Shown: positions 28,232 through 35,960 of the stretch, piece after piece
How positions within the stretch are numbered: position 1 is the first letter of the stretch
How the letters are laid out: every line of letters begins with the position of its first letter
From: Flavobacterium psychrotrophum
Lineage (GTDB): Bacteria; Bacteroidota; Bacteroidia; Flavobacteriales; Flavobacteriaceae
DNA length: 64,000 nucleotides
Assembly (NCBI RefSeq): GCF_003403075.1
Contig: NZ_CP031557.1
Coordinates: 62,001-126,000 of the forward strand
Direction: 5' to 3'
The notes under the pieces: generated by a model
Databases searched by the model: none
What the model was told of the DNA's origin: nothing
What the model saw: the letters and a program-made list of their open reading frames with translations, nothing else
Position numbers and translations under genes: made by a program

Positions 28232-29188
28232 TTAAAATATCTCCTTAGCAATTGCCTTAACGCTTTCAGCCTTACCCATGCTGTAGTAATGCAGTACCGG
28301 TATACCGGCTTTAACAAGCTCTTTGCTTTGCGCAATGCACCATTCAATACCTACCTGTTTTACAGCATCATTGTCTTTAGCTTTTACCACCGCCATAATA
28401 AGGTCGTCCGGCAGGTCCACACTAAAACGATGCGGAATGGTATTTAGCTGTTTTTTAGTGGCAATGGGCTTAAGTCCCGGAATTATAGGCACGGTAATAC
28501 CCTCTTTACGACACTTGGCTACAAAGTCAAAAAACTTTTTGTTGTCAAAAAACATCTGGGTGATGATGTATTGGGCACCGTTTTTTATTTTCTGTTTCAG
28601 GTAATGCATGTCGCTGTCTAAACTGGGAGCCTCCATGTGCTTTTCAGGGTAACCGGCTACGCCAATGCAAAAGTTGGTCTTTGCCGAGTTTTGCAGGTTA
28701 TCATCAAGATATATACCGTCGTTAAGGCTGGAGATCTGGCTTACCAGTTCAGTGGCATAATTGTGCCCGTCTTTTTCTGCCCGAAAGTATATTTCGCTCT
28801 TAACCGCGTCGCCACGCAGGGCAACTACATTCTGTATACCAAGGAAATCGAGGTCGATCAAAAAGTTCTCAGTATCTTCTTTAGAAAACCCACCACACAA
28901 TATATGCGGAATGGCATCTACCTGGTATTTGTTTTGTATGGCAGAACATATACCCACAGTGCCGGGGCGTTTTTTAACTACGCGCCTTTCTAGCAGGCCA
29001 CTGGGTAGTTCCTTATATTCATATTCCTCCCGATGGTAGGTAACATCTATAAAAGGAGGTTTAAATTCCATTAACGGGTCTATACCATCAAAAATAGACT
29101 GTATGTTTTGCCCCTTAAGCGGTGGCAATATCTCAAAAGAAAATTGTGTTTTGCCCTGGGCATTCTCTATATGTTCGGTTACTTTCAT
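28232..29188 (-). CDS. metF: 5,10-methylenetetrahydrofolate reductase
   Basis: A 318-residue FAD enzyme that makes the 5-methyltetrahydrofolate used by MetH. The start at 29188 (MKVTEHIENAQGKTQFSFEILPP) is chosen because the upstream in-frame codons only translate an AACCAACAAC-type intergenic repeat. Conserved pieces: FSFEILPP, the conserved substrate/FAD region VALRGD, FIGVAGYPEKH-like CIGVAGYPEKHMEAP and TQMFFDNKKFFDFV. Last gene of the metH-metF group on the minus strand. Confidence 0.96.
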   Translation of the reverse strand: MKVTEHIENAQGKTQFSFEILPPLKGQNIQSIFDGIDPLMEFKPPFIDVTYHREEYEYKELPSGLLERRVVKKRPGTVGICSAIQNKYQVDAIPHILCGGFSKEDTENFLIDLDFLGIQNVVALRGDAVKSEIYFRAEKDGHNYATELVSQISSLNDGIYLDDNLQNSAKTNFCIGVAGYPEKHMEAPSLDSDMHYLKQKIKNGAQYIITQMFFDNKKFFDFVAKCRKEGITVPIIPGLKPIATKKQLNTIPHRFSVDLPDDLIMAVVKAKDNDAVKQVGIEWCIAQSKELVKAGIPVLHYYSMGKAESVKAIAKEIF

Positions 29189-29276
29189 TCTTTTCTTGGT
29201 TGTTAGTTGCCGGTTGTTGGTTGTTGGATGATCATGAGTAAGCCCTGACAACCAATAACTATCAACCATTAACCAA

Positions 29277-31949
29277 TTAATCTGCTATATTAGGGTTAAG
29301 CCATTTAAAGGCAGTTGTTTCTGGTACGCCACGGCGTTTTGCGTAATCTATAACCTGGTCCTCTTTTATTTTACCAAGGCCAAAATACTTACTCTGCGGA
29401 TTTGCAAAATAATATCCTGATACCGATGCGGCAGGCCACATGGCCAGGCTTTCGGTTAAGGTAACGCCTATCTGTTTCTCTACATCAAGCACCTGCCAAA
29501 TCGTGTTTTTTTCTAAATGATCCGGGCAGGCAGGATAGCCTGGTGCAGGCCTAATGCCTTGATATTCTTCCTTTATAAGATCGGTATTTGTTAGATGTTC
29601 ATCGGCAGCATAGCCCCAAATCTCAGTACGTACTTTTTTGTGGAGGTATTCGGCAAAAGCTTCTGCAAAACGGTCGCCGAGTGCCTTAGCCATGATTGAG
29701 TTGTAGTCATCGTGCTCCTTTTCAAACTCAGCGGCTTTTTCATCTACACCAAATCCGGTGGTCACAGCAAATGCGCCCATGTAATCCTGTTTGTTCAGGT
29801 TTTTTGGGGCGATAAAATCTGCTAACGCAATGTTTGGCGCACCCTTGGTTTTTTGAGATTGTTGACGAAGTGTCAAGAAAAGCCCCCCAACCCCTGCTTC
29901 GGACGTATTTAGCAGTTCTATATCATCATCGTTAACCGTATTCGCAGGGAATATTCCGTAAATACCACGGGCTTCAAACCAGTTTTCGTCTACAATTTGT
30001 TTCAGCATTTTTTGTGCATCCTCAAAAAGCGATTGTGCCTGTTCGCCCACTACATTATCAGTTAATATGGCGGGATATTTACCGTGCAAATCCCACGTCT
30101 GGAAAAATGGTGTCCAGTCGATAAACTCCACCAGTTCATCCAGCTTAGGATAAATGGTATGTACGCCTAGTTGCTTTGGTACAAAAGCAGTGAAATTTTC
30201 CCAGTCCAGTTGAAGTTTGTTTTTTCGGGCATCCTCAATACTAAGGAAATCTTTATCGCGGCTGCGGTTAAGGTAGCCTTCACGCAGTTTATCATATTCT
30301 TCGCGTATGCCCTGTGCATATTCTGTTTTTGCGCTGTTAAGCAGGTTACCGGCAACAGTTACGGCACGGCTGGCATCATTAACATGCACCACTGTTTCGC
30401 GGTATTGCGGCGCTATTTTTACAGCGGTATGCGCACGGCTGGTGGTGGCACCGCCTATCATTATAGGGATGCTTATATTTAGCCTGTCCATTTCTTTGGC
30501 CAGATATACCATTTCGTCCAGCGAAGGCGTTATAAGTCCACTAAGCCCTATGATATCTACCTGCTCTTTAACGGCGGTTTCTATAATACGCTCAGGCGGA
30601 ACCATTACCCCAAGATCAATGATCTCAAAATTATTACACCCCAATACTACGGCTACGATGTTCTTACCAATGTCGTGTACATCGCCCTTAACAGTTGCCA
30701 TAAGCACTTTACCGGCGCTTGATGATTTTCCATCTTTCTGAGCTTCGATATATGGAAGTAGGTAAGCCACGGCTTTTTTCATTACCCGTGCCGATTTTAC
30801 TACCTGCGGCAGAAACATTTTTCCGCTGCCAAAGAGGTCGCCCACCACGTTCATGCCACTCATCAGGTTAATTTCAATAACCTGTATGGGCTTCTCAGCA
30901 AGTTGACGTGCTTCTTCTACATCAATTTCTATAAATTCGTCAAGGCCTTTTACAAGGGCATGGGTTAGCCTTTCCTGCACGGGCAGGCTGCGCCACTCCT
31001 GTATTTGTTTTTCGGTGGTTTTTACGTCACCTTTCACATTTTCGGCGAAGGCCAAGAGGCGTTCTGTAGCATCATCGCGGCGGTCGAGCAGTACATCTTC
31101 CACATGCTCCATCAAATCTTTATCTACGTTGTCGTAGACTTCGATAAGTTCAGGGTTTACAATACCCATATCCATACCATGCTGAATAGCGTGGTACAAA
31201 AATGCAGAGTGCATGGCCTCCCTTACGCGGTCATTACCTCTAAAGGAGAACGATACGTTACTTACACCACCGCTTACGTGAGCATGGGGCAGGTTAGTAC
31301 GTATCCATTTTGTGGCATTAAAAAAGTCGATTGCATTGCGGCGATGTTCTTCCATACCCGTTGCCACGGGAAATATGTTTGGGTCAAAAATTATATCTTC
31401 CGCAGGAAAGCCAACTTTCTCAACCAGTATATCATAACTGCGTTTACATATCTCGATACGGCGTTCGTAAGTATCGGCCTGTCCGGCTTCGTCAAACGCC
31501 ATTATGATGGCCGCCGCGCCGTAACGTTTTATCTTTTTAGCATGATGGATAAAGTTTTCCTCGCCCTCTTTAAGACTGATGGAGTTTACCACACTCTTGC
31601 CTTGAGCTACTTTAAGCCCTGCTTCGATGATCTCCCATTTAGAACTGTCAATCATCAGGGGTACGCGGGCAATATCCGGCTCAGAGGCAATAAGGTTCAG
31701 GAATTTGGTCATGGCATACACGCCATCAAGCATTCCCTCATCCATATTTACGTCGATAATCTGCGCGCCACCATCTACCTGAGCACGGGCAATATCAAGA
31801 GCCTCCTCGTATTTTTCTTCTTTTATAAGTCTTAAAAACTTTCTTGACCCAGTAACATTCGTCCGCTCCCCCACATTAATGAAGTTGCTTTCGGGTGTTA
31901 CGATCAATGGCTCTAAGCCTGATAATTTAAGATATCTCTGTTCTGCCAT
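29277..31949 (-). CDS. metH: Cobalamin-dependent methionine synthase, C-terminal part (pterin, B12 and activation domains)
   Basis: An 890-residue polypeptide holding the last three modules of MetH. Pterin-binding domain ([25 protein letters not shown]), the cobalamin-binding cap and Rossmann domain ([29 protein letters not shown], with the cobalt-ligating His in DVHDIG), and the SAM-binding activation domain ([14 protein letters not shown]). The homocysteine-binding module is a separate upstream gene that overlaps by one base. Split MetH is common in Flavobacteriia. Both genes lie under a SAM-I riboswitch. Confidence 0.96.
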   Translation of the reverse strand: MAEQRYLKLSGLEPLIVTPESNFINVGERTNVTGSRKFLRLIKEEKYEEALDIARAQVDGGAQIIDVNMDEGMLDGVYAMTKFLNLIASEPDIARVPLMIDSSKWEIIEAGLKVAQGKSVVNSISLKEGEENFIHHAKKIKRYGAAAIIMAFDEAGQADTYERRIEICKRSYDILVEKVGFPAEDIIFDPNIFPVATGMEEHRRNAIDFFNATKWIRTNLPHAHVSGGVSNVSFSFRGNDRVREAMHSAFLYHAIQHGMDMGIVNPELIEVYDNVDKDLMEHVEDVLLDRRDDATERLLAFAENVKGDVKTTEKQIQEWRSLPVQERLTHALVKGLDEFIEIDVEEARQLAEKPIQVIEINLMSGMNVVGDLFGSGKMFLPQVVKSARVMKKAVAYLLPYIEAQKDGKSSSAGKVLMATVKGDVHDIGKNIVAVVLGCNNFEIIDLGVMVPPERIIETAVKEQVDIIGLSGLITPSLDEMVYLAKEMDRLNISIPIMIGGATTSRAHTAVKIAPQYRETVVHVNDASRAVTVAGNLLNSAKTEYAQGIREEYDKLREGYLNRSRDKDFLSIEDARKNKLQLDWENFTAFVPKQLGVHTIYPKLDELVEFIDWTPFFQTWDLHGKYPAILTDNVVGEQAQSLFEDAQKMLKQIVDENWFEARGIYGIFPANTVNDDDIELLNTSEAGVGGLFLTLRQQSQKTKGAPNIALADFIAPKNLNKQDYMGAFAVTTGFGVDEKAAEFEKEHDDYNSIMAKALGDRFAEAFAEYLHKKVRTEIWGYAADEHLTNTDLIKEEYQGIRPAPGYPACPDHLEKNTIWQVLDVEKQIGVTLTESLAMWPAASVSGYYFANPQSKYFGLGKIKEDQVIDYAKRRGVPETTAFKWLNPNIAD

Positions 31950-32947
31950 TATGCGGTTACCTCAGTTTTTCGGGGCTGATATTGCGAGGCAACGGCAGCA
32001 ATTAATTTTATGTGTTCAGGCGTAGTGCCGCAGCAGCCGCCTATTATATTGATAAGGTTGTCGTCAAGGTATTCCTTGATTAATACCTGCATTTCTTCGG
32101 GAGTCTGGTCGTACTGACCAAAGGCGTTTGGTAAGCCCGCATTAGGGTGTGCCGAAACGCTAAACTGCGTGTTATGTGCCAGCCTTTTTAGGTAGGGCTT
32201 TAGCTGGTCTGCACCCAGGGCACAGTTAAAGCCTACGCTTAATAGCGGAATGTGCGATATGGATATAAGGAATGCCTCTACGGTTTGCCCACTTAATGTG
32301 CGCCCGGAAGCATCGGTAATGGTTCCGCTTACCATGATTGGGATGTCAATACCCAGTTCATCTTTAACTTCTTCGATGGCGAAAAGGGCAGCCTTGGCAT
32401 TAAGCGTATCAAAAATGGTTTCAACCAAAAGTATGTCTGAACCGCCGGCAATAAGCGCTTTTACCTGTTCTTTATACGCAATAAGCAAATCATCAAACGT
32501 TACGGCACGATAACCGGGATCGTTTACATCGGGACTCATGCTGGCAGTACGGTTAGTGGGGCCTATAGAACCAGCTACAAAACGCGGCCTCTCCGGGTTG
32601 GCTGTTGTAAATTCATCGGCCACCTCGCGTGCCAGGCGCGCCGACTCATAATTAAGTTCATAAACCAAATCTTCCATGTGGTAATCGGCCATGCCTATAG
32701 TAGTACCGCTAAAGGTATTGGTTTCTACAATATCGGCACCGGCGGCAAAGTACTGTCGGTGTACGTCTTTTATTGCCTCGGGTTGTGTAAGCGTTAAAAG
32801 GTCATTATTGCCCTTAAGCGGGTGAGGGAAGTCCTTAAAGCGGCTACCCCTAAAGTCGTCTTCGGTAAAATTATAGCGCTGCAGCATGGTACCCATGGCT
32901 CCGTCGAGCACGAGTATCCTTTCATTGATAGCTTTGTATACTGACAT
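31949..32947 (-). CDS. metH: Methionine synthase, homocysteine-binding subunit
   Basis: A 332-residue homocysteine S-methyltransferase domain corresponding to the N-terminal third of E. coli MetH. Zinc-ligand cysteines are visible in GFNCALGAD and [10 protein letters not shown]. The start is [23 protein letters not shown]. It ends exactly where the pterin domain gene begins (TAATG overlap), so the two chains are made at equal rate and probably assemble. It is preceded by a long leader with a SAM-I riboswitch. Confidence 0.95.
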   Translation of the reverse strand: MSVYKAINERILVLDGAMGTMLQRYNFTEDDFRGSRFKDFPHPLKGNNDLLTLTQPEAIKDVHRQYFAAGADIVETNTFSGTTIGMADYHMEDLVYELNYESARLAREVADEFTTANPERPRFVAGSIGPTNRTASMSPDVNDPGYRAVTFDDLLIAYKEQVKALIAGGSDILLVETIFDTLNAKAALFAIEEVKDELGIDIPIMVSGTITDASGRTLSGQTVEAFLISISHIPLLSVGFNCALGADQLKPYLKRLAHNTQFSVSAHPNAGLPNAFGQYDQTPEEMQVLIKEYLDDNLINIIGGCCGTTPEHIKLIAAVASQYQPRKTEVTA

Positions 32948-33049
32948 AAAATTTGTTTCAAGTTTAAAGTTTCAGGTTGCCAATCGGTACCTGAAATTTG
33001 TTTCTTAAAATCATGTCATCAGTAGGGGGAGAAGGAGAAAATTCCTTTT

Positions 33050-33153
33050 GTGTTATCTATCTGCGCCTAAGCGAAGTAGAATGTAGCACCTTCTTTATAG
33101 TAAAGGGTTGCTAAGGCTTCATTGGGTCTAATCCCTCTGCCTTTCGTGATAAC
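33050..33153 (-). ncRNA. SAM-I riboswitch (S-box) upstream of metH
   Basis: Reading the minus strand, the order of S-box signatures is intact: TTATCACGAAAGGCAGAGGGA, then GACCCAATGAAGCC, AGCAACCC, a stem, GGTGCTACATTC, and a closing AGATAACAC that pairs with the 5' TTATC region. This is the SAM-I aptamer that binds S-adenosylmethionine. It would switch off metH when SAM is plentiful. A matching promoter lies just upstream. Confidence 0.9.
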
Positions 33154-33178
33154 ATAACAATTGTGTTAAAGAACAGTG

Positions 33179-33209
33179 CAAAAGTAAGATATAGATTTGT
33201 AGAATGCAA
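33179..33209 (-). promoter_or_regulatory. Promoter of metH leader
   Basis: On the minus strand, TTG (33207-33209) and TACTTTTG (33179-33186) are separated by 20 bp, fitting the Bacteroidota TTG / TAnnTTTG promoter. The riboswitch begins about 25 bp downstream. Confidence 0.7.
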
Positions 33210-33351
33210 ATAATAGTTTAGGTACAAATATTTGCTTATTTTATAGTGCATCTACCTTTGCCAAAATCACCCCTCTTGATTATCCATTAATATTAGCGTA
33301 AATTCGCAACGGTACGAATACTGATTATTCGTTCTTTAACTTATATAAGAA

Positions 33352-33804
33352 ATGAAAACATTTAAATCGCACCTTAACGCATCTCAGGCGGATGAAAGAA
33401 ACCACTTTCATATTATAATAGTACGTAATACAGCTGAAACAGAAAATGGAGATGAAGGCGTATGGACTGACAGCGGTGTGATGGACTACTGGAAAAGATT
33501 AGAAAAACCAGGTTCTGATAATAGTAAGCAGCACCTCCATATAGCGCGTAAAAAGAATGTGAATACTATATTGCGAAAGATATCATGGCATTCAAACGGA
33601 CCAAAGAGCGATAAAGTAGCGTTTAATAATAACCTTAATGGGGTGGACAGCGCAAAAAATATAGCCAAAGCAGTTATAAACCTGCCCGAAGATAAAGTGC
33701 TGAACGTTGTGCCTAATGAAAATGCTGCTGAACTGTTAGGCGGAATTGATTATTTGCCTACTAAAGCCAGGATTTTCGTGTTTTCAATTGCAGATAAGGC
33801 GTAG
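33352..33804 (+). CDS. Hypothetical protein, possible DUF6367-like
   Basis: A 150-residue cytoplasmic protein. The middle part, HLHIARKKNVNTILRKISW followed by GPKSDKVAFNNNLNG, recalls the HVHI...SWNxDGxxHD pattern of the DUF6367 group (my recollection, not verified). No signal peptide or membrane helix. It is divergent from metH, has no toxin or nuclease neighbour, and ends at a bidirectional terminator shared with the convergent gene. Confidence 0.65.
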   Translation: MKTFKSHLNASQADERNHFHIIIVRNTAETENGDEGVWTDSGVMDYWKRLEKPGSDNSKQHLHIARKKNVNTILRKISWHSNGPKSDKVAFNNNLNGVDSAKNIAKAVINLPEDKVLNVVPNENAAELLGGIDYLPTKARIFVFSIADKA

Positions 33805-33850
33805 CAATACTATAGATTGAGCCGTATAGAGTAGAGTACAGCTATTTAAA

Positions 33851-33886
33851 AATTAAAGAGGCAACTATACAGTTGCCTCTTTAATT
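33851..33886. terminator. Bidirectional terminator between convergent genes
   Basis: A 16-bp perfect stem (33851-33866 with 33871-33886), loop ATAC, flanked by A on the left and T on the right. It overlaps the last codons and stop of the minus-strand homoserine-dehydrogenase-like gene. Confidence 0.85.
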
Positions 33887-34389
33887 TTTCCTGCTACTTC
33901 CAGTACACCTTTATATAAGGCATCTCCGGCGGCGGTTGCATCTCCCGGTACGCTGTTGATAAACTTATAGCCCAACCCACGTGTGGCAGTTAAAAAGTTA
34001 ATGCCTTTTTCAAAATTTTCGGGCAGATATTGCAGGCTCTCGTTTATAGATACGATGCTAAAGCCTGTACGAACCAAGTCCGGATATTCTGCTGCAAGGG
34101 CTGCACTGGGTGTGGCATCTACCGCTATAAGGTTATGCAGGTCGTGCTCCAGTACATACTCTACCACATCGTCTATTTTAAAAGGAATGGCAAAGCGTAT
34201 AAAATTGGCTTCCCATGCATAGCCATCTTCGTCTTTTTCAAAAAAGGCTACATTACTATTTGTTATTACCGGAAAACGGATATCCGGAATGTTTTGCACC
34301 AGGTTATCCCGGTCTTTGGTTACTTTATTTATGAGGGCACTGCCGGCATTACCTATGCCAAACAATACGATATTTATTTTATGTGCCAT
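33865..34389 (-). CDS. Short homoserine-dehydrogenase-like NAD-binding protein
   Basis: A 174-residue protein. Residues 1-115 resemble the NAD-binding domain of homoserine dehydrogenase (NIVLFGIGNAGSALINKV, LIAVDATPSAALAAEYPDLVRTGFSIVSIN). The last 30 residues (VPGDATAAGDALYKGVLEV) resemble the extreme C-terminus of that enzyme. The catalytic dimer domain between them is missing, so it cannot be a normal homoserine dehydrogenase. The fold is continuous with no frameshift, so it may be a stable regulatory or binding protein rather than a pseudogene. It follows the OsmC gene in the sulfur amino acid cluster. Confidence 0.75.
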   Translation of the reverse strand: MAHKINIVLFGIGNAGSALINKVTKDRDNLVQNIPDIRFPVITNSNVAFFEKDEDGYAWEANFIRFAIPFKIDDVVEYVLEHDLHNLIAVDATPSAALAAEYPDLVRTGFSIVSINESLQYLPENFEKGINFLTATRGLGYKFINSVPGDATAAGDALYKGVLEVAGKIKEATV

Positions 34390-34410
34390 AATGGTCTTTA
34401 CTTTTAGAAA

Positions 34411-34449
34411 TTAATAAAGAAACTGCCTTTGGTGCCGAATCAAAGGCAG
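34411..34449 (-). terminator. Possible attenuator or terminator before the homoserine-dehydrogenase-like gene
   Basis: Stem 34423-34431 with 34441-34449 (9 bp, CTGCCTTTG arms), nine-base loop, followed on the minus strand by a T-rich but broken tract, 33 bp before the start codon. No clear leader peptide precedes it. Confidence 0.5.
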
Positions 34450-34493
34450 CTCTTAAACAAACAAAAAACAACTTAAAACAAACTTATGTTTTC

Positions 34494-34523
34494 AACCTGC
34501 AAGGTTTTAAAACCTTGTAGGTT
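34494..34523. repeat. 30-bp near-perfect palindrome
   Basis: Two arms of 15 bases (AACCTGCAAGGTTTT and its near complement, one mismatch) centred in the gap between osmC and the homoserine-dehydrogenase-like gene. Lies beside the dispersed repeat at 34611-34670. Confidence 0.6.
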
Positions 34524-34610
34524 TGAATTTATTTATAGCTACAATATAGCAAGTGCTGCATAGCAATTTTCTTATTTCTTTGCCAGTCCCCGATGCTCAT
34601 GTCCGACGGT

Positions 34611-34670
34611 AGGAGGAATCTCAAAAAAAATGAGATTCTTCACTCTGCTATCGCGCCGTTCAGAATGACA
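34611..34670. repeat. Dispersed inverted repeat, second copy
   Basis: AGGAGGAATCTC at 34611-34622 and GAGATTCTTCA from 34632 form a hairpin, followed by a tail ending GTTCAGAATGACA. Same order as the copy at 25232-25294. Confidence 0.6.
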
Positions 34671-34687
34671 GGTCAGCAATATTAAAT

Positions 34688-35116
34688 TTATACTACCGCA
34701 GCATCCTCATAGAGGCTAAGGCTTACGGGTGTGTTATTTACTAAATTTTCATAAACCGGGCTGCGAAACTGCACTTCTTTCATCCATTTTTGAAGTGTGG
34801 CAAGCGGTGCCGCAGCCGCCGGTTTCAGGGTAATCTCGATACTATCAAAGCCGGGGCGTTCTTTTTGGGAGCCGGTAAGGTTGCCCGTAATTTCTATCTG
34901 TAACGACTTTAAGGCAATACCCAGCTCTACAGCCACAATTTGCCCCAGTGCGTTAATACAGCCTGCAAAACCTGCCAGTATATATTCATACGGGTTAGGT
35001 GTTTGCGGTACATATTGTGTGCTCTGGTTAATGCGCAAATCGGCGTTTGATGTTTTTACTACAAACTGGCTGTTTTGGCCTGTGTAGCCCAGTACGTTGA
35101 TAGATGGTGCTTTCAT
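34688..35116 (-). CDS. OsmC family peroxiredoxin-like protein
   Basis: A 142-residue OsmC/Ohr-fold protein. The central helix segment YILAGFAGCINALGQIVAVELGIALKSLQIEITGNLTG carries the conserved cysteine (GC). The second Cys expected in Ohr-type hydroperoxide reductases is not obvious, so catalysis is uncertain. It sits in the Met/Cys cluster and is preceded by two tandem leader-peptide attenuators, which implies control by Cys or Met supply. A thiol-related role is an inference from that context. Confidence 0.85.
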   Translation of the reverse strand: MKAPSINVLGYTGQNSQFVVKTSNADLRINQSTQYVPQTPNPYEYILAGFAGCINALGQIVAVELGIALKSLQIEITGNLTGSQKERPGFDSIEITLKPAAAAPLATLQKWMKEVQFRSPVYENLVNNTPVSLSLYEDAAVV

Positions 35117-35157
35117 AATGATCGGGTTGTTGAGATTGATGAACTGAACTTTTACAA

Positions 35158-35200
35158 ATAAAAAAAAGGCTCTTTCGGGTTGTTATTACCAAAAGAGCCT
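35158..35200 (-). terminator. Attenuator terminator of osmC leader 1
   Basis: Stem 35167-35175 with 35192-35200 (AAAGAGCCT type, 9 bp perfect, extendable inward through GGGT/ACC), followed on the minus strand by a run of T. It is 25 bp after leader 1 stops and 42 bp before the osmC start. Confidence 0.85.
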
Positions 35201-35224
35201 TCGCACATAAATTATAAACTACGT

Positions 35225-35335
35225 TTATACTGACGACCGTTTTGGTAGGGGTATAGGCTGCACTGCCTGCATCATACACGATGACGACTGGCAAATTAGC
35301 TGTTTACAATAATTATTAACGGTTACGGTATTCAT
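35225..35335 (-). CDS. Leader peptide 1 of osmC (Cys/Met cluster)
   Basis: A 36-codon ORF (minus) beginning MNTVTVNNYCKQL. It has cysteines at three positions and the run SSSCMMQAV near the middle, ending PKRSSV. Just after the stop, a 7-bp hairpin (TATAAAC/GTTTATA) overlaps the stop codon. The arrangement (leader, small hairpin, terminator) fits ribosome-mediated attenuation responding to charged Cys or Met tRNA. No known homologue. Confidence 0.7.
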   Translation of the reverse strand: MNTVTVNNYCKQLICQSSSCMMQAVQPIPLPKRSSV

Positions 35336-35374
35336 ATCTTTTTTACTTTGTAATAGTATTCTTATCTTATAAAC

Positions 35375-35407
35375 AAAAAGCCCCTGCTTTTATTGTGCAG
35401 GGGCTTT
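35375..35407 (-). terminator. Attenuator terminator of osmC leader 2
   Basis: A perfect 11-bp stem (35377-35387 with 35397-35407, CCCCTGC core), followed on the minus strand by T-rich sequence. It lies 25 bp after leader 2 stops. Confidence 0.9.
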
Positions 35408-35432
35408 GTAATTTTTATGTTCTTTTAGAAAC

Positions 35433-35510
35433 TTAAAAGGAATACAACGGCGCCTCTGCCGGAAGCTGTTTCCACATAATGTACACGGATGGACAAATAT
35501 TAAGTTTCAT
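35433..35510 (-). CDS. Leader peptide 2 of osmC
   Basis: A 25-codon ORF (minus) beginning MKLNICPSVYIMWKQLP. Cys and Met are present but sparser than in the metY leaders, and the IMWK matches MMWK of the outer metY leader. A hairpin TTTTAAGTTTCTAAAA overlaps the stop codon, the same motif as after the outer metY leader. It is therefore probably homologous to that leader. Confidence 0.65.
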   Translation of the reverse strand: MKLNICPSVYIMWKQLPAEAPLYSF

Positions 35511-35589
35511 GACGATTTCTTTGTTGTTTGTCAAAAATGCAATATATTTTTCGATTATCAAAATTTAATTTTAATATTTAACATATTTG

Positions 35590-35960
35590 TTTCGCGAAGT
35601 TTTGGAAAGGAACTCGAAATCCCGCAAAGTTTTATTAATCACAGGTGTTCGGAAGACTTGCCAGTTGAAGAGCCCCGGAGGGGCGACATATTTATAGTAA
35701 TTGTAACGTCAGAGTGAATATAGCTCCGGAGGAGCGGCATATTTTTGTAACTATGTGCCGTTCCTCCGGAACTCCTGACCATGCCCTCCACTCATTTTCT
35801 ATAGACATGCCGCTTCTCCGAAGCTGAACAGGGTTATTTGGATAGTCAACTAACTCTTTAAACTCTTCCGAGCACCTGTGTTTGCAAATCTTTGTGCAAC
35901 ATATCAAAGGACTCGTAAAATCAAACTTTGTGTTCCTTTGCGCTTTCTTCGTGAAACTTT
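35590..35960. repeat. Composite dispersed repeat with CCGGAGGAGCGGC units
   Basis: Outer inverted repeats CACAGGTGTTCGGAAGA (35641-35657) and TCTTCCGAGCACCTGTG (ending 35881) match at 16 of 17 bases. Inside are hairpin units with the sequence CTCCGGAGGAGCGGCATAT and its inverted neighbour, plus CCCCGGAGGGGCGACATAT. Outside are GCAAAGTTT and AAAGGAACNC tracts on both flanks. Its right flank runs into the 3' end of the MetX-like gene. Confidence 0.75.

Larger units (their letters stand above)
32948..33351 (-). other. 404-bp gap between metH and the divergent 33352 gene
   Basis: The metH leader (SAM-I riboswitch, promoter) fills the half nearest metH. A hairpin at 32970-32996 with 8-bp arms lies between riboswitch and start codon, but I see no strong T run after it, so control could be translational. 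The rest, to 33351, holds the promoter region of the divergent small gene, with no ORF. Confidence 0.6.
35117..35920. other. 804-bp gap: two leader peptides, two attenuators and a composite repeat
   Basis: From right to left (minus-strand direction): the composite repeat at about 35590-35960, a leader peptide at 35433-35510 with a terminator at 35375-35407, then a second leader at 35225-35335 with a terminator at 35158-35200, and the osmC start. No other ORF is credible here; the 102-codon frame from 36000 to 35692 is a translated repeat. Confidence 0.7.

Noticed and set aside
31005..31835. 276-codon ORF opposite metH
   Set aside because: Antisense shadow of metH; the encoded protein is Phe/Tyr/Cys-rich and shows no domain.
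34529..34600. Short ORF on the minus strand before the homoserine-dehydrogenase-like gene, possible fifth leader peptide
   Set aside because: It has only one Cys and two or three Met, lies within repeat sequence, and is not adjacent to a strong terminator. The Cys/Met run of the other leaders is absent.
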